DNA of 64,000 nt. Origin: Bradyrhizobium sp. KBS0727 (GTDB taxonomy: Bacteria; Pseudomonadota; Alphaproteobacteria; Rhizobiales; Xanthobacteraceae). The position numbers and the translations under genes are program-made. The stretch covers positions 3,405,501-3,469,500 of the forward strand of contig NZ_CP042176.1 in assembly GCF_005937885.2 (NCBI RefSeq). The letters are read 5' to 3'. The notes beneath the pieces are model-generated. The model saw only the letters and a list, made by a program, of their open reading frames with translations, was not told the DNA's origin and searched no databases. Within the stretch, counting starts at the first letter, position 1. Each line of letters begins with the position of its first letter. Shown piece after piece: positions 17,015-26,182 of the stretch.

Positions 17015-18560
17015 GGCTGGGTACTCCCGACAGACAGGGATGTGGTTTCAACGATCTCGCGGGCGGCGGCGAACGCGTCCGCAAGCGTGAGGGATGACGG
17101 TACGGCCGAGGGCAGGGTGTCCGGAAAATCCGTTCGAAAATGCCCGCCGCGGCTTTCCTCGCGCCGGAACGCTGCCACCGCGATCATCAGTCCAACCCGT
17201 GCGGGATCGGATGCCGCGCCGCTGCCGCTGGCGATCGGATAGAGGCCGCGAATGGCGCGTTCGATGCCGTGCCGGTCGCGCAGCACGCCGAGGCCCTGCG
17301 ACAGGATCGGCCGCACCGCCGAAGCGTCGGATGCGGGCGGAGGCGCCAGGGTCGTGCGCGCTTTCAATGCGTCGCGGCCGGCGCCCTTGACGCTTTGCGC
17401 AACCCAAGACGCGCACACGATGGCTTCCATCAGCGAATTGCTGGCGAGCCGGTTGGCGCCATGCAGGCCGGTGCGGCTGACTTCGCCGCAGGCCCAGAGA
17501 CCATGCACCGTGCTGCGGCCTTCGGTATCCACGGCAATCCCGCCCATGTGGTAGTGCGCCGCCGGCCGCACCGGAATCGGATCGGTCGCGGGATCGATCC
17601 CGGCCATTTTGCAGAACGCCGAAATCACCGGATAGCGTTTTGCAAATTCCGCTCCCGGATGGGTTCGCGCGTCGAGGAAGACGCGATGTCCCTCGGCGCG
17701 GCGATGCCAGACCGCGCGCGCGACGATGTCGCGGGGCGCCAGTTCCGCGCCGGGCTGGTCCGCCATGAAACGCAATCCAGTGTCGTCGATCAGGATGGCG
17801 CCATCGCCGCGCACGGCCTCGGTCACCAGCGGCATCGGGCGCGACGGGCCGTCGAAGGCGGTCGGATGGAACTGGATGAATTCGAGATCGGAAAGCTGTG
17901 CGCCCGCACGCGCCGCCAGGGCGAGGCCCTGACCGAAACAGCCGGCCGGGTTGGTGCTGTCCAGAAACAGCCCGCCGATGCCGCCGGTCGCGAGCACGAC
18001 GCGCCCGCTATCGATCACCAGCGGACCGTCCGCGTTCGCGGCGAGCACGCCCTGGATGGCGTTGTCCTCGACGATCAGGCTCCGTGCCTCGACGCCCTCC
18101 AGCAATGTGATCGACGGGCAACGACGGACCGCCGCGATCAACGCGCGCATGATCTCGCGGCCGGTGCCGTCGCCGGTGGCGTGCACGATCCGGTTGCGGC
18201 CGTGCGCGGCCTCGAGGCCGAGCCGCCAGCCGCCATCGGGCCGGCGGTCGAAGGCGACGCCAAGCCGGGCGAGGTGTTCGACGGCCGCGGGCGCCGCATC
18301 GACGATCCGCCGCGTGACGGCTTCATCGCAAAGCCCAGCGCCGGCCGCGATTGTGTCGGCCAGATGCAGGGCAGGGGCGTCGTCATCGCCCATCGCCGCC
18401 GCCAGGCCGCCTTGCGCCCAAAGGCTGGAGGCTTCCGCGCCGAGCGGCGCTTTCGAAAGCAGCAACACCGGCTCCGGGGCGAGCTGCAGCGCCGTCATCA
18501 ATCCTGCGGCGCCGCCGCCGATGATCACCGGCCGGTTCTTCAGTGCTGAAATGTCGGTGC

Positions 18561-18564
<4 letters not shown>
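17011..18564 (-). CDS. nadB: L-aspartate oxidase
   Basis: A 517-residue FAD enzyme that oxidises L-aspartate to iminoaspartate, the first step of de novo NAD synthesis. [17 protein letters not shown] is the FAD site; [13 protein letters not shown] and [16 protein letters not shown] and [25 protein letters not shown] are the fumarate-reductase-like active-site blocks. [12 protein letters not shown] follows. I use ATG 18564, which overlaps the nadA stop (ATGA); a longer frame to 18759 runs inside nadA. The gene is the middle of the operon. Confidence 0.97.
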
Positions 18565-19547
<983 letters not shown>

Positions 19548-19568
19548 TTATACTCTCCATGAGCATAT
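19548..19568. promoter_or_regulatory. putative NadQ operator, site 1
   Basis: TTATACTC-N5-GAGCATAT is an imperfect 8-5-8 palindrome touching the nadA start codon and containing its Shine-Dalgarno. It has the same build as site 2 at 19575-19595, with centres 27 bp apart. The regulator assignment is inferred from the adjacent nadQ-like gene. Confidence 0.6.
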
Positions 19569-19574
19569 AATGGC

Positions 19575-19595
19575 TTATACTTATCCTGAGCATAA
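19575..19595. promoter_or_regulatory. putative NadQ operator, site 2
   Basis: TTATACTT-N5-GAGCATAA is the stronger palindrome of the pair, with half-site consensus TTATRCTY. It lies between the stop of the nadQ-like gene and nadA. Confidence 0.6.
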
Positions 19596-19601
19596 TCGAA
19601 G

Positions 19602-20552
19602 TCAAGTGCGCGAAAGCGGAAGTTTCGTGCCGACGACGGCGCGTTCGGCCAATACGGCGTGGCGGAACCGGAACAGCTTGGCCGGCCGTCCGACGGTATC
19701 GGCGGCGATTGCGCCAGTTTCCTCAACGAGTTGCTGCTGCTCGATGAGACGGCGGAAGTTCTGCTTGTGCACCAGGCGACCTGCAAGCGCTTCAACACTG
19801 CGTTGCAGTTGCAGCAGGGTGAATTCCGCCGGCATCAGTTCGAACACGACGGGACGATATTTGATCTTGGCGCGCAGCCTTGCGATTCCGGTCGCGAGAA
19901 TCCGACGATGATCGCCGGTCATCGCCCGGCCGGGGACAACCGTGGCCGCACTGCCGCCGTCGCGCACGGCCTCCGGGATCAGCGCGGCTTCGTAAAGCAA
20001 CTCATAGCGCTGCAGCACCAGTTCCTCGTTCCATTCGCGGTCGTCGAGGCCGAAGGTGATGGCGGCGCGCTGCCAGCGGTCGCGCTGCAGGTTGGCGGAG
20101 GGCGCGGATTTCGCCCAGGCGCGCAGCCGCGGTGCCAGCAGTTTGGCGATCATCGCGGGGGCGCCCGCCCGGTGGTCCTCCCACGGGAAATAATCGTACC
20201 AGCCGGACCAATGGGCCTCAAAACCCGCGCCGACCTGGTCCTCGCGGGTCAGGCCGAGATAACTGATCGAGATCGTATGCGGCGAGCCGGCGTCGCCGTT
20301 CCGCCCGCGGTCGGCGAAGGTGTAGAGCTGTTCGACATAGCCGAGTGGATGGCCGGTCTGCGCCTCGACCCATGCCCGCAAACCCGATTGCAGCGAGCGG
20401 TGCGTGAATTCGAACGGACCGCTCGGCAGCGCGTCGGCCTTGGCGATCGTCATGATCTTCGGCTCGCCCTCGGTCACGGCGACGAGAACGGCGACCAGAT
20501 CCGCGGTGATGACGTGCGCCGATCCCCTGGTTTTTCGCGGTGCCGCTGCCAC
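19602..20552 (-). CDS. nadQ: NadQ-type regulator (Nudix-related, winged helix), NAD biosynthesis
   Basis: A 316-residue protein with a Nudix-like N-terminal domain (AHVITADLVAVLVAVTEGEP, HRSLQSGLRAWVEAQTGHPLGYVEQLYTFADRGR read in segments) and a C-terminal winged-helix region, FELMPAEFTLLQLQRSVEAL then KQNFRRLIEQQQLVEETG, ending RPAKLFRFR. This is the COG4111/NrtR-like arrangement. The Nudix box is not recognisable as a catalytic one, so it is more likely an effector sensor than a hydrolase. In Rhizobiales such proteins regulate nadABC. It is upstream of nadA on the same strand, with 54 bp holding two palindromes between. Confidence 0.82.
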   Translation of the reverse strand: MAAAPRKTRGSAHVITADLVAVLVAVTEGEPKIMTIAKADALPSGPFEFTHRSLQSGLRAWVEAQTGHPLGYVEQLYTFADRGRNGDAGSPHTISISYLGLTREDQVGAGFEAHWSGWYDYFPWEDHRAGAPAMIAKLLAPRLRAWAKSAPSANLQRDRWQRAAITFGLDDREWNEELVLQRYELLYEAALIPEAVRDGGSAATVVPGRAMTGDHRRILATGIARLRAKIKYRPVVFELMPAEFTLLQLQRSVEALAGRLVHKQNFRRLIEQQQLVEETGAIAADTVGRPAKLFRFRHAVLAERAVVGTKLPLSRT

Positions 20553-20581
20553 GTCCGTCTCCGTTGTTGGCGGTTACGCGA

Positions 20582-21085
20582 CTAGCAATATCCGAAGACG
20601 CCGCAGGCGTAAGGCAGGCGCGACCAATAAGGACCGTATTGCGGGCCGCCGTAATAGGCGCCGTCGTAGCTGTAGGAATGTCCCGTGCCGTAGTAGCCGG
20701 GCAGGGTTGCCGAGCCCGGCAGCACCGGCGTGCCGAAGACGCGCGGCGCGTAGGGCACGACGCCGACCGGCGTGAACAGCACGTCGGGATCCTCTTCCTC
20801 GACCACCACCAGTTGACGGCCGCGGCGCACGTACTGGGGCGCGGCTATGGTGGTCCGGTAGTTGTAATGGGCGCGGGGAAGTCCCGGCGGCAATTTGCTG
20901 GCGGCGCGAACCGCGGCGCGCTTGGTGGCGACGGGCGAGTTGGCCGGCTTGGTGGCGACGGGCACGTCAGCCGGCTTGGTGGCGACGGGCACGTCAGCCG
21001 GCTTGGTGGTGACAGGCTCGTCGGCGGCAGCGGTTCCGACCGCGAACACCGCGACGAGAAGTGGCATTGTCCAGCGCAGCATCAT
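20582..21085 (-). CDS. secreted protein with N-terminal TKPAD repeats, function unknown
   Basis: A 167-residue protein with a signal peptide, MMLRWTMPLLVAVFAVGTAAA, predicted cut after AAA. Then come tandem units of PVTTKPAD, PVATKPAD, PVATKPAN and PVATKRAA, encoded by near-identical 27-base DNA repeats (20920-21020). The C-terminal half is rich in Tyr, Gly and Pro (GYYGTGHSYSYDGAYYGG) with two cysteines close to the end (YACGVFGYC). No enzyme motif is seen. It is probably periplasmic or surface-exposed; I do not recognise a family. It lies directly upstream of nadQ, with 29 bp between. Confidence 0.7.
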   Translation of the reverse strand: MMLRWTMPLLVAVFAVGTAAADEPVTTKPADVPVATKPADVPVATKPANSPVATKRAAVRAASKLPPGLPRAHYNYRTTIAAPQYVRRGRQLVVVEEEDPDVLFTPVGVVPYAPRVFGTPVLPGSATLPGYYGTGHSYSYDGAYYGGPQYGPYWSRLPYACGVFGYC

Positions 21086-21132
21086 TCTTCTCCCGAATCA
21101 TCCGGAGCCATTCAATGCCACTCTATGCCGGA

Positions 21133-21291
21133 ATGACCGTTAACGAGAGGCTTGTGATGTCAGGCCAGATCGCCGCGACGGCAAAGCAGGCCGCGAAGAC
21201 CGCGGACGCCGTGCTGGCCAACCCGCAGAAATATGGGTTTCCGGCGACGAGGGGGGAGCCTCTCATTCCGTCATTCCGGGGCGCGCGTTAG
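21133..21291 (+). CDS. small ORF ending inside a palindromic repeat (possible remnant)
   Basis: The frame MTVNERLVMSGQIAATAKQ, then TADAVLANPQKYGFPATRG, has good codon use. It reads like the two ends of a small Rhizobiales hypothetical protein with the middle missing, but this is from memory of similar proteins and not proven. The last residues (PSFRGAR) are encoded by the repeat at 21270-21369. There is no clear ribosome site before ATG 21133. It may not be expressed. Confidence 0.35.
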   Translation: MTVNERLVMSGQIAATAKQAAKTADAVLANPQKYGFPATRGEPLIPSFRGAR

Positions 21292-21369
21292 CGCGAACCC
21301 GGAATCTCGAGATTCTCAGATGTGCAATTGCACATCATAGTTCGATGCTTTGCATCGCCCCGGAATGAC
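21270..21369. repeat. dispersed palindromic repeat, family C (GTCATTCCGGGGCG type)
   Basis: The outer arms GTCATTCCGGGGCG and CGCCCCGGAATGAC are perfect inverted repeats. Inside are smaller palindromes: CGCGCGTTAGCGCG, ATCTCGAGAT and GTGCAATTGCAC. It occupies the gap before the metY stop and has the build of a stacked-hairpin intergenic element. Confidence 0.85.
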
Positions 21370-21390
21370 GGCGGTCGTTGGATCGAAACG

Positions 21391-22671
21391 TCAGGCCGTC
21401 AGCGCCTGCTCCAGATCCGCGATCAAATCTTCCTTGTCCTCGATGCCGATTGACAGGCGGACCACGTCGGGGGCCGCGCCCGACTTCACCTTGGCGGCGT
21501 CGTCGAGCTGGCTGTGGGTGGTGGACGCCGGGTGGATTACCAGCGAGCGGGTGTCGCCGACATTGGCCAGATGCGAGAACAGTTTGAGGTTCGACACCAG
21601 GCTGACGCCGGCGTCGTAGCCGCCCTTGAGGCTGAAGGTGAACACCGCGCCGGCGCCCTTCGGGGCGTATTTGCGCGCGAGGTTGTTGTACCTGTCGGTG
21701 GCGAGGCCCGAATAGTTCACCGCCGCCACCGCCGGGTGGCCGGCGAGAAACTCCGCGACCGCTTTGGCGTTCTCGCAATGCTTCTGCATCCGCAGCGGCA
21801 GCGTCTCGATGCCGGTCAGGATCATGAAGGCGTTGAACGGCGAGATCGCCGGTCCGAGGTCGCGCAGGCCGAGCACGCGGCAGGCGATGGCGAAGGCGAA
21901 ATTGCCGAACGTCTCCTGAATCCGGATGCCGTGATATTCCGGGCGCGGCTCGCTCAGCATCGGATATTTGTTGTCCTTCGACCAGTCGAACGTGCCGGCA
22001 TCGACGATGATGCCGCCGAGCGAGTTGCCGTGACCGCCAAGAAACTTCGTCAGCGAATGCACGACGATATCGGCGCCGTGATCGATCGGGCGGATCAGGT
22101 AGGGCGTCGCCAGCGTGTTGTCGACGATCAGCGGCACGCCGGCCTTGCGGGCGACTTCGGCGATCGCCTCGATATCGGTGATGCTGCCGGCAGGATTGGC
22201 GATCGACTCGATGAAGATCGCCTTGGTGTGCGGCGTAACCGCGCGCTCGAAGCTTGCAATGTCATCCGGATCAGCCCACGCCACGTTCCAGCCAAAACTC
22301 TTGAACGCATGGGTGAACTGGTTGATCGAGCCACCATAGAGCTTTCGCGCGGCGATGAATTCGTCGCCGGGCCGCAGCAACTGTTGCAGCACCACCACTT
22401 GGGCTGCGTGTCCGGAGGCCACCGCGAGCGCCGCCGTGCCGCCTTCCAGCGCCGCGACTCGCTCTTCCAGCACCGCGGTGGTCGGATTGCCGATGCGCGT
22501 ATAGATGTTGCCGAACGCCTGCAGCCCGAACAGCGAGGCGGCATGGTCGGCGTCGTTGAACACGAACGAGGTGGTCTGATAGATCGGCGTCACCCGCGCG
22601 CCGGTAGTGGGATCGGGCTGCGCGCCGGCATGTACGGCGAGGGTCGAAAATCCCGGGAGACGATCGGTCAT
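21391..22671 (-). CDS. metY: O-acetylhomoserine aminocarboxypropyltransferase (sulfhydrylase)
   Basis: A 426-residue PLP enzyme of the Cys/Met metabolism family. Motifs: FSTLAVHAGAQPDP, TPIYQTTSFVFND, YTRIGNPTTAVLEERVAALEGG and SLTKFLGGHGNSLGG, in which the lysine of SLTK binds PLP. It makes homocysteine from O-acetylhomoserine and sulfide; the length and the FGNFAFAIACRVLGLRDLG insertion favour MetY over cystathionine enzymes. Start ATG 22671 (MTDRLPGF). A CoA-binding protein gene lies 150 bp upstream on the same strand, a common pairing in alphaproteobacteria as I recall it. Confidence 0.92.
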   Translation of the reverse strand: MTDRLPGFSTLAVHAGAQPDPTTGARVTPIYQTTSFVFNDADHAASLFGLQAFGNIYTRIGNPTTAVLEERVAALEGGTAALAVASGHAAQVVVLQQLLRPGDEFIAARKLYGGSINQFTHAFKSFGWNVAWADPDDIASFERAVTPHTKAIFIESIANPAGSITDIEAIAEVARKAGVPLIVDNTLATPYLIRPIDHGADIVVHSLTKFLGGHGNSLGGIIVDAGTFDWSKDNKYPMLSEPRPEYHGIRIQETFGNFAFAIACRVLGLRDLGPAISPFNAFMILTGIETLPLRMQKHCENAKAVAEFLAGHPAVAAVNYSGLATDRYNNLARKYAPKGAGAVFTFSLKGGYDAGVSLVSNLKLFSHLANVGDTRSLVIHPASTTHSQLDDAAKVKSGAAPDVVRLSIGIEDKEDLIADLEQALTA

Positions 22672-22821
22672 TCTTGGTATCCTGTTTTGGCCAGTTCGAA
22701 AACGCGCGGCATGCTGATCGCAGCCCGGTCCGCCGTCAAGGCGAGGAGGGCACATATCGCCGATTGGAAACGCGCCTGCTTCGTCATGCCGCGTTGTCGA
22801 AACGATTATGTCGCTCTCGCG

Positions 22822-23406
22822 TCAGGTCTGGTCATTCCTGTTCTTCGCGGCGCGGTCGGAGGCCGCGGTATCGCCGCCACCGACGCTCATCCGGTTCAGC
22901 GACAGCCGCATGCCCTGCGTCGGGACCGGCGCGCGCTTCGAGCTCAGCGTGCGCGAATTGACGCCCATCCACGAGATTTCCGACGACAGCCGGCCATATT
23001 CGATCTTCGGGCAGCGGTTCATCACGACCTTGATGCCGACAGCTTCGGCCTTTTCCGCCGCCGCATCGTCGCGCGCGCCGAGCTGCATCCAGATTACCTT
23101 CGGCAACGGCGACAGTTTCAGCGCTTCCTCGACCACCGGCATGATGTGGCTGGAGTTGCGGAAGATGTCGATCATGTCGATGGGGCGGCCGATATCCGCC
23201 AGCGAGGCGACGAACGGCTTGTCGAGCAGGTTCTTGCCGACATGGCCGGGATTGACCGGGATCATGTCGTAGCCGCGCTGCGCCAGATACTTGAAGGCGA
23301 AATAGCTCGGCCGCACGTTGACCGGCGACGCGCCGACCATCGCGATCGTCTTCACGCCGTTGAGGATGCCGCGAATGTAATTGTCGTCATAGGCGTCGTG
23401 GTTCAT
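22822..23406 (-). CDS. CoA-binding domain protein (YccU-like)
   Basis: A 194-residue protein with a CoA_binding_2 Rossmann domain: TIAMVGASPVNVRPSYFAFKYL, YDMIPVNPG, PIDMIDIFRNSSH and PKVIWMQLGARDDAAAEKAE. It ends MNRCPKIEYGRL, the conserved C-terminal MxRCxxxE block. It probably binds CoA or a nucleotide; no reaction is known. About 40 extra polar residues follow that block. It is transcribed towards metY, so a sulfur-metabolism link is plausible but inferred only from position. Confidence 0.88.
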   Translation of the reverse strand: MNHDAYDDNYIRGILNGVKTIAMVGASPVNVRPSYFAFKYLAQRGYDMIPVNPGHVGKNLLDKPFVASLADIGRPIDMIDIFRNSSHIMPVVEEALKLSPLPKVIWMQLGARDDAAAEKAEAVGIKVVMNRCPKIEYGRLSSEISWMGVNSRTLSSKRAPVPTQGMRLSLNRMSVGGGDTAASDRAAKNRNDQT

Positions 23407-23421
23407 TTCAATTCCTTAGCT

Positions 23422-23520
23422 CCTCATGGTGAGGAGCGCGAAGCGCGTCTCGAACCATGAGGCCGCAGACGGGCCTCTATCCTTCGAGACGCGGCCAAGC
23501 GGCCGCTCCTCAGGATGAGG
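23422..23520. repeat. dispersed palindromic repeat, family D (CCTCATGGTGAGGAGCGC type)
   Basis: Two hairpin units lie side by side. The first has arms CCTCATGGT and ACCATGAGG (23422-23462). The second contains GCGGCC-AAGC-GGCCGC and CCTCA-GGA-TGAGG (to 23520). It ends one base before the stop codon of the enoyl-CoA hydratase gene. Confidence 0.8.
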
Positions 23521-23521
23521 A

Positions 23522-24346
23522 TTATTTATCCTGCCACTTCGGCTCGCGTTTCTCGATGAAGGCGCCGATGCCTTCCTCGGCGTCGCGCGCCATCATGTTT
23601 TCCGTCATCACCTCTGCCGCATAGCGATAGGCGTCGGCAAGGTTCATTTCGGCCTGACGGTAGAACGCCTCCTTGCCGAGCTTGACGGTATAGGCGGATT
23701 TCAGCGCGACCTTTTGCGCCAGCGTAATCGCGGCATCGCGTTCGGTGCCGGCTTTGACCACACGGTTGATGAGGCCGATGTCTTTCGCGGTGGCCGCCGG
23801 GATCGGTTCACCGGTCAGCAGCATCTCCATCGCCTGCTTGCGCGGGACGTTGCGCGACAGCGCCACCATCGGGGTCGAACAGAACAGGCCGATGTCGACG
23901 CCGGGCGTCGCGAAGCCGGCGGCCTCGGAGGCGACCGCCAGATCGCAGCTTGCCACCAACTGGCAGCCGGCGGCGGTCGCGATGCCCTGGACGGCGGCGA
24001 CGACGGGCTTCGGCAGGTGCACGATGGCCTGCATCATCGCGCTGCAGGCGTTCATGATCTCGGCGAAGTAAGCGCGGCCACGGTCGGCATCGCTGCGGCG
24101 TGCGGTCAATTCCTTCATGTCGTGGCCGGCGGAAAACGCCGGCCCGTTGGCAGCGATCACCACCGCGCGGACGCTGGTGTCGTCGCGAATGTCGTTCAGC
24201 GCACCATGCAGCGCCGCGATCAGGCCTTCCGACAGGCTGTTGCGCGCCGCAGGCCGATTCAGGGTCAGTACGGCGATGCTGCCAATCTTTTCACGCAACA
24301 GGATCGACGGTTGTGGCGCAGGGGCGCGGGCGGTCTGGGCGGACAT
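23522..24346 (-). CDS. enoyl-CoA hydratase/isomerase family protein
   Basis: A 274-residue crotonase. Oxyanion-hole segments are FSAGHDMKEL and GIATAAGCQLVASCDLAVAS; the second lacks the usual hydratase glutamate pair (ATAAGCQ replaces GxxxGxGxE). LTLNRPAARNSLSEGLIAAL and GLINRVV are family marks. It may act as hydratase, isomerase or another crotonase on acyl-CoA; the missing glutamate argues against simple hydration. ATG 24346 (MSAQTARAP) follows GTGGAAA; a GTG at 24358 is possible. It is divergent from a thioesterase gene, so both may handle acyl-CoA. Confidence 0.88.
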   Translation of the reverse strand: MSAQTARAPAPQPSILLREKIGSIAVLTLNRPAARNSLSEGLIAALHGALNDIRDDTSVRAVVIAANGPAFSAGHDMKELTARRSDADRGRAYFAEIMNACSAMMQAIVHLPKPVVAAVQGIATAAGCQLVASCDLAVASEAAGFATPGVDIGLFCSTPMVALSRNVPRKQAMEMLLTGEPIPAATAKDIGLINRVVKAGTERDAAITLAQKVALKSAYTVKLGKEAFYRQAEMNLADAYRYAAEVMTENMMARDAEEGIGAFIEKREPKWQDK

Positions 24347-24420
24347 GATATTTTCCACTAGGGCTTCGGTGACAACTTAATGTAACAGGCAATCCTATTT
24401 AAGCGAGGGCAGGGGACGGC

Positions 24421-24849
24421 ATGGCGGCAGCGAAAATGAGCGTGGCTGAACTGGAGAAGTTCCTCCGCGAGGAATTTCCCCAGGCCTTCAGCGACGGCGA
24501 TATCACCATCGAGAGCGCCGACGGCGAGACCTGCCTGCTGCGCCGCCGCTTCGACGAGCGCATGCTGCGGCCGGGCGGTACGGTATCGGGGCCGACGCTG
24601 ATGGCGATGGCCGATTTCGCGATGTATGTGGTGCTGCTTTCAGCAATCGGCCCCGTCGGCCTCGCGGTGACGACCAACCTCAACATCAATTTCCTGCGCA
24701 AGGGCCTGCCCGGCCAGGACGTGCTGGCGGCGGCGAAGCTGCTGAAGCTCGGCAAGCGGCTCGCGGTCGGTGAGGTCAATCTGCTGTCGGGGTCGTCGCC
24801 CGATCCGATCGCGCATGTGACGGCGACCTATTCCATTCCAACTAAATAG
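24421..24849 (+). CDS. PaaI-type hotdog thioesterase
   Basis: A 142-residue hotdog-fold protein. GGTVSGPTLMAMADFAMYVVLL is the central helix with the catalytic acid region, followed by AVTTNLNINFLRKGLPGQDV, typical of the PaaI/YdiI family. It hydrolyses acyl- or aryl-CoA thioesters in the cytoplasm. The 74-bp gap to the divergent enoyl-CoA hydratase start is short enough for shared control. Confidence 0.9.
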   Translation: MAAAKMSVAELEKFLREEFPQAFSDGDITIESADGETCLLRRRFDERMLRPGGTVSGPTLMAMADFAMYVVLLSAIGPVGLAVTTNLNINFLRKGLPGQDVLAAAKLLKLGKRLAVGEVNLLSGSSPDPIAHVTATYSIPTK

Positions 24850-24921
24850 GCTTTTACACGGTAATATAATACCATATTTATAAGCTGTTGTGTTTGCTTA
24901 CATAATTTATACGTTTTGCCA

Positions 24922-24950
24922 TTGACGCGCGCCATCAGGTTCTCTAGAAA
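24922..24950 (+). promoter_or_regulatory. candidate sigma-70 promoter of rplM-rpsI
   Basis: TTGACG at 24922-24927 and TAGAAA at 24945-24950 are spaced by 17 bp and lie 54 bp before the rplM start. Confidence 0.5.
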
Positions 24951-25003
24951 CCCGCGCAGTTCGGCGCGCTTGGCGCCGATTTCCATTTTACGGATTCCCT
25001 CAC

Positions 25004-25468
25004 ATGAAAACCTTTTCGGCAAAGCCGGCCGAGGTGACGAAGAAGTGGGTGCTGATCGACGCCAAGGGTCTGGTCGTCGGTCGTCTCGCCACGCTCGTCG
25101 CGATGCGGCTGCGCGGCAAACACCTCCCGACCTACACGCCCCACGTCGATTGCGGCGACCACGTCGTCATCATCAACGCGGCGCATGTCGTGCTGACCGG
25201 TCGCAAGCGCGACAACAAGGTCTACTACAAGCACACCGGTTTCATCGGCGGCATCAAGGAACGCACTGCGAAGTCGATCCTCGAGGGTCGTTTCCCCGAG
25301 CGCGTGGTCGAGAAGGCCATCGAGCGCATGATCCCGCGCGGTCCGCTCGGCCGCGTGCAGATGGGCAATCTGCGCGTTTACCCCGGCGCCGAACATCCGC
25401 ATGAAGCCCAGCAGCCCGAGACGGTTGATATCGCTTCGATGAATCGCAAGAACATGAGGGCCGCATAA
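25004..25468 (+). CDS. rplM: 50S ribosomal protein L13
   Basis: A 154-residue protein; [41 protein letters not shown] and [10 protein letters not shown] match L13, an early-assembly 23S rRNA-binding protein of the large subunit. One base separates its stop from the rpsI start, the usual rplM-rpsI operon. The expression unit is closed by a terminator after rpsI. Confidence 0.98.
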   Translation: MKTFSAKPAEVTKKWVLIDAKGLVVGRLATLVAMRLRGKHLPTYTPHVDCGDHVVIINAAHVVLTGRKRDNKVYYKHTGFIGGIKERTAKSILEGRFPERVVEKAIERMIPRGPLGRVQMGNLRVYPGAEHPHEAQQPETVDIASMNRKNMRAA

Positions 25469-25469
25469 G

Positions 25470-25946
25470 ATGTCCGATACCATGCAGTCTCTCGATCAGC
25501 TCGGTTCGCTGAAGGTCGCAGCACCGGATGCGCCGAAGTACATCAAGAAGGTCGACAAGTACGGCCGCGCCTATGCCACCGGCAAGCGCAAGGACGCGGT
25601 TGCCCGCGTCTGGATCAAGCCGGGCGCCGGCAAGATCGTGGTCAACACCCGTGAAGTCGAAGTCTATTTCGCCCGTCCGGTGCTGCGGATGCTGATCCAG
25701 CAGCCGCTGGTCGCAGCCGCTCGTGCCGGCCAGTACGATGTCATCTGCACGGTCGCCGGCGGCGGTCTGTCGGGCCAGGCGGGTGCCGTGCGTCACGGCA
25801 TCTCGAAGGCTTTGACGAACTTCGAGCCCGATCTGCGCGGCGTGTTGAAGAAGGGCGGCTTCCTGACCCGCGACTCCCGTACCGTGGAGCGCAAGAAGTA
25901 CGGCCGTGCGAAAGCGCGCAAGTCGTTCCAGTTCTCGAAGCGCTAA
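25470..25946 (+). CDS. rpsI: 30S ribosomal protein S9
   Basis: A 158-residue protein with the S9 marks [37 protein letters not shown] and the C-terminal [16 protein letters not shown], whose final arginine reaches the P-site tRNA. The first ~30 residues are an extension usual for alphaproteobacteria. Co-transcribed with rplM. Confidence 0.98.
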   Translation: MSDTMQSLDQLGSLKVAAPDAPKYIKKVDKYGRAYATGKRKDAVARVWIKPGAGKIVVNTREVEVYFARPVLRMLIQQPLVAAARAGQYDVICTVAGGGLSGQAGAVRHGISKALTNFEPDLRGVLKKGGFLTRDSRTVERKKYGRAKARKSFQFSKR

Positions 25947-25996
25947 TCGCGTCGCTAAAATTTGCAGCGAATGCTGCATTCATGAGACGAAGAAAA

Positions 25997-26020
25997 GGGC
26001 GCCTTTTGGCGCCCTTTTTT
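25997..26020 (+). terminator. intrinsic terminator of rplM-rpsI
   Basis: GGGCGCC-TTTT-GGCGCCC is followed directly by six T, 50 bp after the rpsI stop. Confidence 0.92.
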
Positions 26021-26182
26021 GCTTTCGATTTACTTATCAATTACCGCAGTTTTCTCGAAAACTTGGTCGCCTGCACAAACCTGATTGGAACCCGGCGCCT
26101 TCTAGGGTCCGCGTGACGACGGCGCAAATCGCATTTTTTGGAGTGCGCCGACAAGTTGCATCACAAGCGTCCGGGAGAGCCC

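Noticed and set aside
20920..21020. 27-base DNA repeats as a CRISPR-like array
   Set aside because: There are no spacers of constant length; the repeats are in-frame codons of TKPAD units and no cas genes are near.
26138..26182. Longer N terminus for the diguanylate cyclase from 26138
   Set aside because: The extension (MECADKLHHKRPGEP) overlaps the GGGAGAG ribosome site of the ATG at 26183.
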